This document shows positions 8,038 to 16,524 of a stretch of DNA of 64,000 bases, piece after piece. The notes beneath the pieces are model-generated. The model made no database searches. It had not been told where the DNA came from and was given only the letters and a program-made list of their open reading frames with translations. Each line of letters begins with the position of its first letter. Position 1 is the stretch's first letter. Position numbers and translations under genes: made by a program. The stretch comes from Burkholderia sp. WAC0059 (GTDB lineage Bacteria > Pseudomonadota > Gammaproteobacteria > Burkholderiales > Burkholderiaceae), in the NCBI RefSeq assembly GCF_002870125.1, contig NZ_PNEO01000003.1, forward strand, positions 62,001 to 126,000, written 5' to 3'.

Positions 8038-8496
8038 ATGCAATATCCACTGTACGTTCATCAAACTGACGGCATGCGTTATCGCGGCAGCTTTCCAGAC
8101 TTTCCGCGCGCCGATGCCAGCGGAAAGTCATTTGCGCAACTGGCGCGCAATGCGCGGGACAGGGTGCAGCGGATCTACGATCGCAGCCAGCACCTTATTC
8201 CGGCTCCGACTGATGATCTGCATGCCTTGCAGATGCTGGATATGGACGACGGAGAGGGAATCTGGATGTTTGTCGAGATCGATCTCGCACGGGTCACATC
8301 GTGTGCGGTCCATCTTCAATTCAGCCTGAACGAGGGCGTGCTGCGTAACCTCGACGAGGCGGCGCAGGAGCGTCGCATGGCACGCACGGAATTCATTGCG
8401 CTGGCATGTCTGCATGAGCTCGCTTGCGAGCCTGATCGCGTTCGGGGTAACGGCGTACGGGCGCTGTTCAGCACGAAGGTTACCGGGGTGACGTAA
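8038..8496 (+). CDS. HicB-like protein (type II antitoxin-like), no HicA beside it
   Basis: A 152-residue protein beginning MQYPLYVHQTDGMRYRGSFP, the usual start of the HicB degraded RNase H fold, with SFPDFPRADASGKSFAQLARNA in the first half and an EGIWMFVEIDL strand. The second half (LQFSLNEGVLRNLDEAAQER..MARTEFIALACLHEL) looks like a ribbon-helix-helix DNA-binding domain. HicB normally neutralises the small mRNA interferase HicA, encoded just upstream; I found no hicA-like ORF on either side. ATG at 8038 follows GGAG. It may be a solitary regulator or the leftover half of a toxin-antitoxin pair. Confidence 0.75.
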   Translation: MQYPLYVHQTDGMRYRGSFPDFPRADASGKSFAQLARNARDRVQRIYDRSQHLIPAPTDDLHALQMLDMDDGEGIWMFVEIDLARVTSCAVHLQFSLNEGVLRNLDEAAQERRMARTEFIALACLHELACEPDRVRGNGVRALFSTKVTGVT

Positions 8497-8931
8497 CCGG
8501 CTTTCGCTTTCCGGTTCGCAACCCGCCAGATGACGGCGCGCGCCGTAGACATAATCCCCGTCGCCGCGGCGACGATCGTCGTGCCGATCAGCCGGGCCGC
8601 GGCGAGCGCCGTTGCGGTTCGGGGGAGAGCGGGTGAGGGCGGCATCTCATGGACGAGTCTCCACAGGGACGAACGCGTCCAAAGCGCGAACGCTTCGGAC
8701 GGGTTCGATCGAGCTCACTTATCTTGTGAGCCCCGGGACGAGCATGCCGGACATCGCATCTACGCGTCGGAGCGCGGTACGCAAGCGTACCGATCTGCAC
8801 TGAGGCACGGTTCATCCTGAACGAAATCATTCGTGCGCGACGTGTCGACATGAACAGGGCGCACATGACGCAAGCCGTACCCGATTTGCCGGGGACGACG
8901 ATTGCCGTACTCAGGAATGGACCACAGATAT

Positions 8932-9039
8932 ATGAACCCGCTGGCTTTTTTTCTCGTTATGGCGCTGGTTTTCGCGTTCCTCGATTTCTGGCAGCAGGTC
9001 CGGTCCGAACCGGTTTCCCACTCGGGAATGCGGGGATAG
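8932..9039 (+). CDS. Candidate 35-residue single-span membrane peptide
   Basis: ATG at 8932 opens a short frame MNPLAFFLVMALVFAFLD.. whose first ~18 residues after Met-Asn-Pro form one hydrophobic span, followed by FWQQVRSEP and a polar tail. The shape is that of a small inner-membrane protein, but the upstream ribosome site is weak and I know no homologue, so this is speculative. Confidence 0.25.
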   Translation: MNPLAFFLVMALVFAFLDFWQQVRSEPVSHSGMRG

Positions 9040-9298
9040 CCATGCGCTCGCATCATGCGAGCGCGGTAATGACCGGCACAGCGCTGGGGGGCAATGCCTG
9101 CTGGTATGCTTTGCAGAACTGACAGTCGTCTTGCTGGTCGATGCGCATCTTCCTTACGCCGCTGCGTGGAGCGCACTATGGGTGGTTTGTCGCGCAGCCT
9201 CATAAGACATCGCGCGGAAACGAGGCCAAAGGACAAAACATTCCCGAATCCGGATTGGACGCAGGTTTGCAGTGAAACCAGAGCTTTTTTCCGGCGCC

Positions 9299-9327
9299 CC
9301 AAAAAACAAAAACCCGCAAAAGCGGGC
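9299..9327 (-). terminator. Rho-independent terminator of the first tRNA-Leu
   Basis: Read on the reverse strand, CCCGC-TTTT-GCGGG (complement of 9313-9326) is followed by a T-rich run (complement of 9301-9312, all A except one C). It lies just past the 3' end of the tRNA at 9373. Confidence 0.75.
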
Positions 9328-9372
9328 TTGCTGGTGAACATCAGATTGGCTGATGTTCCGGGACTATTTTCC

Positions 9373-9457
<85 letters not shown>

Positions 9458-9553
9458 ACATCTTCACTTCACGCTGTTCGCCGCGCTATCCATCGTTTCC
9501 GGCGAACCGTCGGCCCGCCGGCGTATTGCTTTGCCACGGCGGGCCTGTCTTGT

Positions 9554-9587
9554 AAAAAAGAAGCCGCCCTGACGAGGCGGCTTCTTT
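9554..9587 (-). terminator. Rho-independent terminator between the two tRNA-Leu genes
   Basis: AAAGAAGCCGCC (9557-9568) and GGCGGCTTCTTT (9576-9587) make a perfect 12-bp stem with a 7-base loop; on the reverse strand it is followed by a T run (complement of 9554-9559). It should end the transcript of the tRNA at 9599, implying the two tRNA copies are separately transcribed. Confidence 0.85.
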
Positions 9588-9598
9588 CAATCCGAATC

Positions 9599-9683
<85 letters not shown>

Positions 9684-9977
9684 CAAGCATGTGCTGCTGG
9701 TTTGCTGCCGCTTCCCGAGTGCATCTCACGAGTTAAGCGTGCGATGCAGCAAAGATCGCCATTATATCGGAGCCCGCCGGCCTGTCAAGCATCGCGGTGC
9801 GGCCGTTGTCATCGCGCCCGGCGACGGGCGGCCGGTGCGAAAGCGGCCCGCGCCGCGCCCCGTGCAGCGCGGCGCGGGTGTTAGAATGCCTCGCAGCAAT
9901 GCCGCACGCGGGGCATCCCGCGCCGCAGGCCCGTCCGGCAAGGCTCGCGGCGTTGCGGCGACCGGCAGACCCTGGAT

Positions 9978-12506
9978 GTGCCGCCTTCCCGCGGGGCGGC
10001 GCGGCGTTCGACGTTCCACGCAGCGAGAACAACCATCGACAAGCCCTTGAGCAAATATCCGTATCCGATTCCGAGCCGCGAAGAGATTCTTGGCGTACTG
10101 CGCACGAGCGAAACACCGTTTACGGCGAACGACATCGCCGAGGCGCTGGCCATCAAGCGCCAGGAGCGCGAAGGGTTCTTCAGGCGGCTCGCCGCGATGG
10201 AGCGCGACGGCCAGATCCGGCTCGATGCGCGCGGCCAATACCAGTTGACCCATCCGTCCAGTTTCGTCGCCGGCCGCGTCCAGGGCCACCGGGACGGCTT
10301 CGGTTTTCTCGTGCGCGACGACGGTCAGGACGACCTGTTCCTGCCGCAGGGCGAGATGCAGAAGGTCATGCACAACGACCGCGTGCTCGCGCGCATCGTC
10401 GGCTACGACCGGCGCGGCCGGCCCGAGGGGCACATCGTCGAGGTGACCGAGCGCGCGAACCGCCGCGTGATCGGGCGGCTGCTCAACGAGAACGGCGCGT
10501 TCATCGTCGCGCCCGAGGACAAGCGCATCGGCCACGACATCCTCGTCACGCAGAACACGCGCAAGGCGCGGGTCGGGCAGGTGGTGGTGGTCGAGCTGAC
10601 CGATTTCCCGAGCCGCCATTCGCAGCCGCTCGGCCGCGTGGTCGAGGTGCTCGGCGACATCGACGACCCCGGCATGGAAATCGAAATCGCCGTGCGCAAG
10701 TACGGCGTGCCGCACGAGTTCAGCGAGGCCGCGCTCGCCGAGGCCGCGAAGCTGCCCGACGAGGTGCGTCCGGCCGACCTGCGCTATCGCGTGGACCTGC
10801 GCGACGTGCCGCTCGTCACGATCGACGGCGAGGACGCGCGCGACTTCGACGACGCCGTCTACTGCGAGAGCGTCACCGTCGGGCGCGGCGAGGGTTTCCG
10901 CCTCGTCGTCGCGATCGCCGACGTCTCGCACTACGTGCTGCCCGGCAGCGGGCTCGACGTCGACGCGATCGAGCGCAGCACCTCGGTCTACTTCCCGCGC
11001 CGCGTGATCCCGATGCTGCCCGAAAAGCTCTCGAACGGGCTGTGCTCGCTGAACCCGGACGTCGACCGCTGCGTGCTCGTCTGCGACATGGTGATCACCG
11101 CGCGCGGCGAGATCAAGGCGTACCAGTTCTATCCCGGCGTCATCCACTCGGCCGCGCGGCTCACCTATACCGAGGTGGCCGCCGTCCTCAAGAACACCAA
11201 GGGGCCGGAGGCTTCGCGCCGCGCGGCCTTGCTGCCGCATCTGCAGAACCTGTACGGCGTCTACAAGGCGCTCTTCGCCGCGCGGCAGAAGCGCGGCGCC
11301 ATCGATTTCGACACGACCGAAACCTACATCGTCTGCAACGCGCAGGGCAAGATCGAACAGATCGTGCCGCGCCAGCGCAACGACGCGCACAAGCTGATCG
11401 AGGAGTGCATGCTCTCGGCGAACGTCTGCGCGGCGGACTTCATGAAGCGCAACCGGCAGCCCGGCCTCTACCGCATCCACGCGGGGCCGACCGCCGAGCG
11501 GCTCGAGAACCTGCGCACGTTCCTGCGCGGCATGGGCCTCGCGCTCGGCGGCGGCGAGACGCCCCACGCGAGCGACTACGCGGCGCTGATGGCGCAGGTC
11601 CGCGACCGGCCCGACGCGCAGATGCTCCAGACGATGCTGCTGCGCTCGATGCAGCAGGCCGTCTACAGCCCCGACAACATCGGTCACTTCGGTCTCGCCT
11701 ACGAGGCCTACGCGCACTTCACGAGCCCGATCCGCCGCTATCCGGACCTGCTCACGCACCGCGCGATCTACGCGATCCTGCAGGGCAAGAAGTACCAGCC
11801 GCAGGCGCCCGAGGGCGTCGTGCTGAACACGGCGCTGTCGCCGCGCGCCCGCGCGCTGCAGGCGGAGGACGAAGCCAAAAACGGCAAGCGCACCCGCGCG
11901 GCCGGCACCGCGATCTGGGAGGAGCTCGGCCTGCACTGTTCGGCCAACGAGCGCCGCGCCGACGAGGCCTCGCGCGACGTCGAGGCCTGGCTCAAGTGCT
12001 ACTTCATGCGCGACAAGCTCGGCGAGGAATACGGCGGGATGGTGAGCGGCGTCACGTCGTTCGGCATCTTCGTGCAGCTCGACGCGCTCTTCATCGAAGG
12101 GCTCGTGCACGTCACGGAGCTGGGTTCCGACTACTTCCAGTACGACGAGATCCGCAACGAACTGCGCGGCGAGCGCACCGGCATCCGCTACCGTCTGTCG
12201 GACCGGGTGCGGGTGCAGGTGAGCCGCGTCGATCTCGACGCGCGCAAGATCGACTTCCGGCTCGTGCGCGACACGCCGGCGAGGACGCCAGGCAATCGCG
12301 GCGCGGCGGCGGAGAAGGCCGTCGCGGAGCGCGGACCGCGCGTGCGCGAGCTGCCGGAGGCCGAAGGCGTACGCCGCAAGAAAGCCGCGCCGGCCGCCAG
12401 CGCGGCGGTGAAGGAGGCGCAGGCCGCGCGCAGCGCCGCGCGGACCTCGAAAAAGCGCGCGGCGTCGAAGTCGGCCGCGAAGAAGCAGGTGCGCGGCAAG
12501 CGCTGA
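9978..12506 (+). CDS. rnr: Ribonuclease R (3'-5' exoribonuclease)
   Basis: RNase R of up to 842 residues: N-terminal winged helix (SREEILGVLRTSETPFTANDI), cold-shock domains, the catalytic RNB domain with its acidic cluster EDARDFDDAV, a C-terminal S1 domain (GGMVSGVTSFGIFVQL...GLVHVTEL), then a Lys/Ala/Arg-rich tail of about 70 residues. It degrades structured RNA, and in many bacteria takes part in rRNA quality control. The start is uncertain: GTG 9978 opens the frame, but family members begin just before LSKYPYPIP, where only an ATC (10035, reading I-D-K-P) and a TTG (10047) are available. It forms a tandem pair with rlmB. Confidence 0.93.
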   Translation: MPPSRGAARRSTFHAARTTIDKPLSKYPYPIPSREEILGVLRTSETPFTANDIAEALAIKRQEREGFFRRLAAMERDGQIRLDARGQYQLTHPSSFVAGRVQGHRDGFGFLVRDDGQDDLFLPQGEMQKVMHNDRVLARIVGYDRRGRPEGHIVEVTERANRRVIGRLLNENGAFIVAPEDKRIGHDILVTQNTRKARVGQVVVVELTDFPSRHSQPLGRVVEVLGDIDDPGMEIEIAVRKYGVPHEFSEAALAEAAKLPDEVRPADLRYRVDLRDVPLVTIDGEDARDFDDAVYCESVTVGRGEGFRLVVAIADVSHYVLPGSGLDVDAIERSTSVYFPRRVIPMLPEKLSNGLCSLNPDVDRCVLVCDMVITARGEIKAYQFYPGVIHSAARLTYTEVAAVLKNTKGPEASRRAALLPHLQNLYGVYKALFAARQKRGAIDFDTTETYIVCNAQGKIEQIVPRQRNDAHKLIEECMLSANVCAADFMKRNRQPGLYRIHAGPTAERLENLRTFLRGMGLALGGGETPHASDYAALMAQVRDRPDAQMLQTMLLRSMQQAVYSPDNIGHFGLAYEAYAHFTSPIRRYPDLLTHRAIYAILQGKKYQPQAPEGVVLNTALSPRARALQAEDEAKNGKRTRAAGTAIWEELGLHCSANERRADEASRDVEAWLKCYFMRDKLGEEYGGMVSGVTSFGIFVQLDALFIEGLVHVTELGSDYFQYDEIRNELRGERTGIRYRLSDRVRVQVSRVDLDARKIDFRLVRDTPARTPGNRGAAAEKAVAERGPRVRELPEAEGVRRKKAAPAASAAVKEAQAARSAARTSKKRAASKSAAKKQVRGKR

Positions 12507-12791
12507 GCGAGGGCGGCGGTGCGGCGTGGCCCGGCTGTCGTCGGGGCGGGCCGTGCCGTCGCTCGCATGGCGTCGCGGCGGCCCACGCGCGCGTTCGCCT
12601 TCGGCCCGATGCCGCCGCGCCGGTCTTTACGTGTGCGCCGGTCCGGGCGCGCTCCGGCAGCGGGGCGGTGCGATACATTCACATTGCGTCTTTCCGGAAA
12701 ACCGCGCCTCGGCGGCCGGTTCCGTTTTTTCCGGCGCGTTTCGGGCATGTCGGGCGCGCCGTAGATCGTCATATCAGGGGTTGTATTCGCC

Positions 12792-13541
12792 ATGTCACGT
12801 CAGAAGGTTCTCTACGGGTTTCACGCAGTGACCGCGCGCTTGCGGCTCGACGCGTCCACGGTCGAGGACGTCTACTACGACCCGACCCGGCGCGACCGCC
12901 GCATGCAGGATTTCCTGCACCTGGCGAAGGAGGCCGGCGTGCGTCTGATCGCGGCCGACGAAACGCGGCTCTGGGGGCTTGCGCACACGGAACGCCATCA
13001 GGGCGTGGTCGCGCGGGCCGGCGATTTGCCGCTGGCGCAGAACCTCGCGGAACTGCTCGACGGCATCGCGGGCGCGCCGCTCTTGCTCGTGCTCGACGGC
13101 GTGACCGATCCGCACAATCTCGGCGCCTGTCTGCGCGTGGCCGACGCGGCCGGCGCGCACGCGGTGATCGCGCCGCGCGACCGCGCCGTCGGCCTGAACG
13201 CGACGGCCGCGAAGGTGGCGAGCGGCGCGGCCGACACGGTGCCCTACATCACCGTGACCAACCTGGCGCGCGCGCTGCGCGAGCTCAAGGACGCGGGCGT
13301 CTGGGTGGTCGGCACGGCCGGCGACGCGAGCACGAGCCTCTACGAGACGAAGCTCGACGGCCCGGTGGCGCTCGTGATGGGCGCCGAGGGCGAAGGCATG
13401 CGGCGGCTCACGCGCGACACCTGCGACGAGGTCATGCACATTCCGATGGCGGGCTCGGTGGAGAGCCTGAACGTGTCGGTCGCGAGCGGGGTCGGTCTCT
13501 TCGAGGCGGTGCGGCAGCGCGCGGCCGTGCGCGCGCAGTAA
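12792..13541 (+). CDS. rlmB: 23S rRNA (guanosine-2251-2'-O)-methyltransferase
   Basis: A 249-residue SPOUT (SpoU/TrmH) methyltransferase. The N-terminal substrate-binding domain ([14 protein letters not shown]) precedes the catalytic knot, with motif 1 [20 protein letters not shown], motif 2 [14 protein letters not shown] and motif 3 [18 protein letters not shown]. It methylates G2251 in the ribosomal P-loop using SAM. Length and motifs match RlmB fully. It follows rnr after 285 bases, a conserved neighbour pair in betaproteobacteria (from memory). Confidence 0.95.
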   Translation: MSRQKVLYGFHAVTARLRLDASTVEDVYYDPTRRDRRMQDFLHLAKEAGVRLIAADETRLWGLAHTERHQGVVARAGDLPLAQNLAELLDGIAGAPLLLVLDGVTDPHNLGACLRVADAAGAHAVIAPRDRAVGLNATAAKVASGAADTVPYITVTNLARALRELKDAGVWVVGTAGDASTSLYETKLDGPVALVMGAEGEGMRRLTRDTCDEVMHIPMAGSVESLNVSVASGVGLFEAVRQRAAVRAQ

Positions 13542-13549
13542 GGCGCGCG

Positions 13550-14452
13550 ATGTCCGTCTTTCGCGATCCGCGCCGCTTCGTTCGGCAGGGCCGCCGCCTC
13601 GCGCCTCGGGTGGCGGCATTGCTGGGCGTGCTCGCGCTGGCCGCCTGTGCAACCGGAATGACCGACCGCGGCGCGTACTTCGCCGATACGAACCATCCCG
13701 CGCAGGGCGTCGATTCGCGCGTGCGCTTTCTCGTGATGCATTACACGGCGCTCGACGAGGCCGATTCGCTCCGGGTGCTGACGACCGAAGCGGTCAGCGC
13801 GCACTACCTCGTGCCCGCCGATCCGCCGCTGCGCGACGGCCGTCCCGTGGTCTGGCAACTCGTGCCGGAGTCGCAGCGCGCCTGGCACGCGGGCCGCAGC
13901 GAGTGGCAGGGGACGACGGAGCTGAACGCGGCGTCGATCGGCATCGAGAACGTCAACATCGGTCCGCGCCGCACGCCGCAGGGCGTCGTCTGGCAGCCGT
14001 ATCCGCCCGCCCAGGTGAGGGCGCTGATCCGGCTCGCGCAGGACATCGTCACGCGCTACCGGATTCCGCCTACGCGCGTGGTCGGCCACAGCGACATCGC
14101 TCCGCAGCGCAAGCTCGACCCGGGCCCCCTCTTTCCGTGGAAGCAGCTCTACGAGGCGGGCGTGGGCGCCTGGCCCGACCCGCAGACGGTCAAGGCCGAT
14201 CTTGCGGGCCGCGCGCCCGACGCGCCCGCGGACGTGCGCGGCCTGCAGCTCAAGCTCGCGCGCTACGGTTACGATGTGCCGACCGACGGCGTGCTCGACG
14301 CGCGCACGCGGCGCGTGTTCGCCGCCTTCCAGATGCATTTCCGTCCGGCCGATTACTCGGGTACGCCCGATGCGCAGACCGACGCGATCGCGCAGGCGCT
14401 GCTCGACAAGTACATGCCGCAGCCCGAGCCGGGCAAGGACGGGACGCGCTGA
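13550..14452 (+). CDS. N-acetylmuramoyl-L-alanine amidase, AmiD-like lipoprotein
   Basis: A 300-residue envelope enzyme cleaving the amide between MurNAc and L-Ala in peptidoglycan fragments. A lipoprotein signal is visible: VAALLGVLALAAC with the lipidated Cys33. The Amidase_2 domain follows (RFLVMHYTAL supplying a Zn ligand His, SAHYLV, WHAG, GIENVN, VGHSDIAP and the LDPGPLFPW end), then a C-terminal peptidoglycan-binding domain (QLKLARYGYDVPTDGVLDARTR). The start lies eight bases after the rlmB stop, so it is probably in the same transcript. It likely faces the periplasm from the outer membrane (inferred from AmiD). Confidence 0.9.
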   Translation: MSVFRDPRRFVRQGRRLAPRVAALLGVLALAACATGMTDRGAYFADTNHPAQGVDSRVRFLVMHYTALDEADSLRVLTTEAVSAHYLVPADPPLRDGRPVVWQLVPESQRAWHAGRSEWQGTTELNAASIGIENVNIGPRRTPQGVVWQPYPPAQVRALIRLAQDIVTRYRIPPTRVVGHSDIAPQRKLDPGPLFPWKQLYEAGVGAWPDPQTVKADLAGRAPDAPADVRGLQLKLARYGYDVPTDGVLDARTRRVFAAFQMHFRPADYSGTPDAQTDAIAQALLDKYMPQPEPGKDGTR

Positions 14453-14583
14453 CGCCGGGCGGACGCCCCCGGTGCGTCCGCCCGGTCCGTGCTGCCGGCC
14501 GGGTCGGGGAGCGTCCGGGTTCCGGGGCGTCCCGGCGACTCCGATAAACTAGCGGTTTTTCCGCTTCGGGCATTGCCTCTTCC

Positions 14584-15279
14584 ATGACTCAAGACGAACT
14601 CAAGAAACTGGTCGGCCAGGCGGCGGCCGATTACGTGAACGCGCACGTCGCGCCGGGCGCCGTGATCGGCGTCGGCACCGGCTCGACGGCGAACTGCTTC
14701 ATCGACGCGCTCGCCGCCAGCAAGGACCGCTATCGCGGCGCGGTGTCGAGTTCGCTTGCGACGACCGCGCGACTTCAGTCGCACGGTTTCCGGGTGTTCG
14801 ACCTCAACGACGTCGAGACGCTGCCCGTCTACGTGGACGGCGCCGACGAGATCAATGCCTCCGGCGCGATGATCAAGGGCGGCGGCGGCGCGCTCACGCG
14901 CGAGAAGATCGTCGCGTCGGTGGCCGACGCGTTCGTCTGCATCGCGGACGCGAGCAAGCGCGTGGACGTGCTGGGCCAGTTTCCTTTACCCGTCGAGGTG
15001 GTGCCGATGGCGCGCACGGCGATCGGCCGGCGTCTTGCGGCGCTCGGGGGCGTGCCGGTGCTGCGCGTGCAGAAGGACGGCACGCCGTTCGTGACCGACA
15101 ACGGCAACGAGATTCTCGACGTGAAGGGGCTGCGCATCGACGATCCGCGCGGAACCGAGATCCGGATCAACGCATGGCCGGGCGTCGTGACGGTGGGGCT
15201 CTTCGCGGCGCGCGGCGCGAACCTGTGCCTGCTCGGCACGGCGAACGGGGTCGAGACGGTCCGCTACGACGGCCGCTAG
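14584..15279 (+). CDS. rpiA: Ribose-5-phosphate isomerase A
   Basis: A 231-residue enzyme of the pentose phosphate pathway interconverting ribose 5-phosphate and ribulose 5-phosphate in the cytoplasm. The signature segments are all present: [43 protein letters not shown] with the catalytic Asp/Glu region, TREKIV and the phosphate-binding [10 protein letters not shown]. Length matches the family. It stands alone after the amidase gene with a 131-base gap. Confidence 0.95.
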   Translation: MTQDELKKLVGQAAADYVNAHVAPGAVIGVGTGSTANCFIDALAASKDRYRGAVSSSLATTARLQSHGFRVFDLNDVETLPVYVDGADEINASGAMIKGGGGALTREKIVASVADAFVCIADASKRVDVLGQFPLPVEVVPMARTAIGRRLAALGGVPVLRVQKDGTPFVTDNGNEILDVKGLRIDDPRGTEIRINAWPGVVTVGLFAARGANLCLLGTANGVETVRYDGR

Positions 15280-15352
15280 GCACAGGCGCGGGCGAAGCCC
15301 GGGTTTCCCTGGACCGCCCTGGGTTTCGTGTAATCAGCCTTGTTCGCTCGCG

Positions 15353-15374
15353 AAGGCGCTGCAACGGCGCCTTT
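15353..15374. terminator. Possible hairpin terminator between rpiA and the carrier-protein ligase gene
   Basis: AAGGCGC (15353-15359) pairs with GCGCCTT (15367-15373) around a 7-base loop in the convergent space. The T tract is only three bases on either side, so termination strength is doubtful. Confidence 0.4.
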
Positions 15375-15495
15375 GCTGCGAGCCCCCGGTTCTTGCTCGG
15401 GTTTTGACCTTGATTCCAGCAGGGTCCTGACGCACCCGAGTCTCTGCGTATCGCCCCGTCATTGCCCCATAGCCGGATAACCGGCGTCCACCCAC

Positions 15496-16524
15496 TCAGG
15501 CCGGCTCCGCGAGCCCGGCCGCGATTTTTTCGCGCATCGCCTGCGGACTGCCCCAGAGCAGATCGCGTACGCCCGCGGGCCAGGCGTCGGGGTCGAGCCC
15601 GTGGTGGCGAAAGAGCGCGAGGGCGAGACGCTCCAGGCCGAAGCCGACGCAGCCGGTGTGCGCGATGGACCCGTCTTCGCAGGCGATGCGCCAGAGTGCG
15701 CCGAAGTGGTCGAGGTGATAGTTGAACGAGAGGCACGCGGTGGGCGGCCCGGGCGTCACGATCTCGACGAGCAGTTCGAACTTGAGCTGCTGCGCGCGCT
15801 GGCTGTCGGCGACGATCTTGCCGCCGCGCCCGAAGAACGGATCGTTGGCGAGGTCGATCGCGAACGGCAGGCCGAGCAGCGTTGCCAGCAGCGCGCCGCG
15901 CCGTATCCACTGCTGGCGGAACGCCATGACCTGCCCGGGACTGCCGGCCTGCACGTATTCGCGCATGCGGAATAGCTGCATGCGGCACGGGTCGAGCGAC
16001 GGCTCGTGGCGAAAGCAGTAGGAGAGCACGTCGAAAGTCGCGCCGCCTGCGGGCAGCGGCCCGCGGCGCGCCATCAGCGGATAGACCGGATAGCAGGCGG
16101 CAGGCACGAGCACGAGGCGTGTGGGTTGCTGCTGGTCCATCCAGGCGTCGTCGCGCGCGCCGGCATCGGCCGCCAGAGCCTCGTCGAGCGCCGTCAGCAG
16201 CCGGCGATGCTGGGCCTCGTTGCCCTGGAACGCATGGATCGTTCCGGCGAGCTCCGGAAAACTCTTCAGATATTCGCTGTGCTCGAAGTCGCGGCGCGTC
16301 ATCGCGGGCGGAAAGCGCAGCACTTCGGCGTGCTGGTCCGCGCCGAGCGCGCTGACGGCGTCGTTCAGCCGGTCGATCACGTCCTCGAACGTCTGGCTGC
16401 GGCCATAGAGACCGTCCTCGCCCGTCTCGACGAGGAGCCCGGCTTCGATCATGCGCGCGCGCAGGTCGGCAAGCGGCGCGGCGCGGGCGGCCTCGGGCGC
16501 CGCCCGTTCAGTGGTCGCGTTCAT
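15496..16524 (-). CDS. Amino acid:[carrier protein] ligase (class II aaRS homologue)
   Basis: A 342-residue homologue of the seryl-tRNA synthetase catalytic core that lacks a tRNA-binding domain. Such enzymes (described in Bradyrhizobium and Agrobacterium) activate glycine or alanine with ATP and load it on the phosphopantetheine of a small carrier protein. Three zinc-ligand candidates stand out: Cys144 (PAACYPV), Glu189 (RMREYV) and Cys292 (HTGCVGFGLERLALALF, which is also class II motif 3). Their spacing of 45 and 103 residues matches what I recall for the Bradyrhizobium enzyme. It overlaps the upstream acyl-CoA dehydrogenase-like gene by 17 bases and shares its operon with an acyl carrier protein. 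Confidence 0.88.
   Translation of the reverse strand: MNATTERAAPEAARAAPLADLRARMIEAGLLVETGEDGLYGRSQTFEDVIDRLNDAVSALGADQHAEVLRFPPAMTRRDFEHSEYLKSFPELAGTIHAFQGNEAQHRRLLTALDEALAADAGARDDAWMDQQQPTRLVLVPAACYPVYPLMARRGPLPAGGATFDVLSYCFRHEPSLDPCRMQLFRMREYVQAGSPGQVMAFRQQWIRRGALLATLLGLPFAIDLANDPFFGRGGKIVADSQRAQQLKFELLVEIVTPGPPTACLSFNYHLDHFGALWRIACEDGSIAHTGCVGFGLERLALALFRHHGLDPDAWPAGVRDLLWGSPQAMREKIAAGLAEPA

Larger units (their letters stand above)
8497..9372. other. Long region without a confident gene
   Basis: 876 bases between the HicB-like gene and the first tRNA-Leu. AACCGG/CCGGTT arms (8495-8516) form a weak hairpin directly after the HicB stop. ORFs here overlap each other on both strands without ribosome sites or domains. 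A 35-codon candidate membrane peptide (8932-9039) and the tRNA terminator (9299-9327) are listed separately. The base composition and low gene density suggest decayed accessory DNA. Confidence 0.5.

Noticed and set aside
8316..8645. Reverse 109-codon ORF overlapping the end of the HicB-like gene, with a hydrophobic start
   Set aside because: Antisense to a well-supported gene and lacking a ribosome site; the hydrophobic run is Ala/Thr-rich from GC bias.
9762..12110. A 782-codon reverse open frame opposite rnr
   Set aside because: Composition is His/Arg/Ala-rich with no domain, and it mirrors the codon pattern of rnr on the other strand.
9797..14452. A 1551-codon open frame running through rnr, rlmB and the amidase
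   Set aside because: Only its last 300 codons (from 13550) code for the amidase. The remainder is Arg/Ala-rich and out of frame with RNase R, as expected from high-GC shadow frames.
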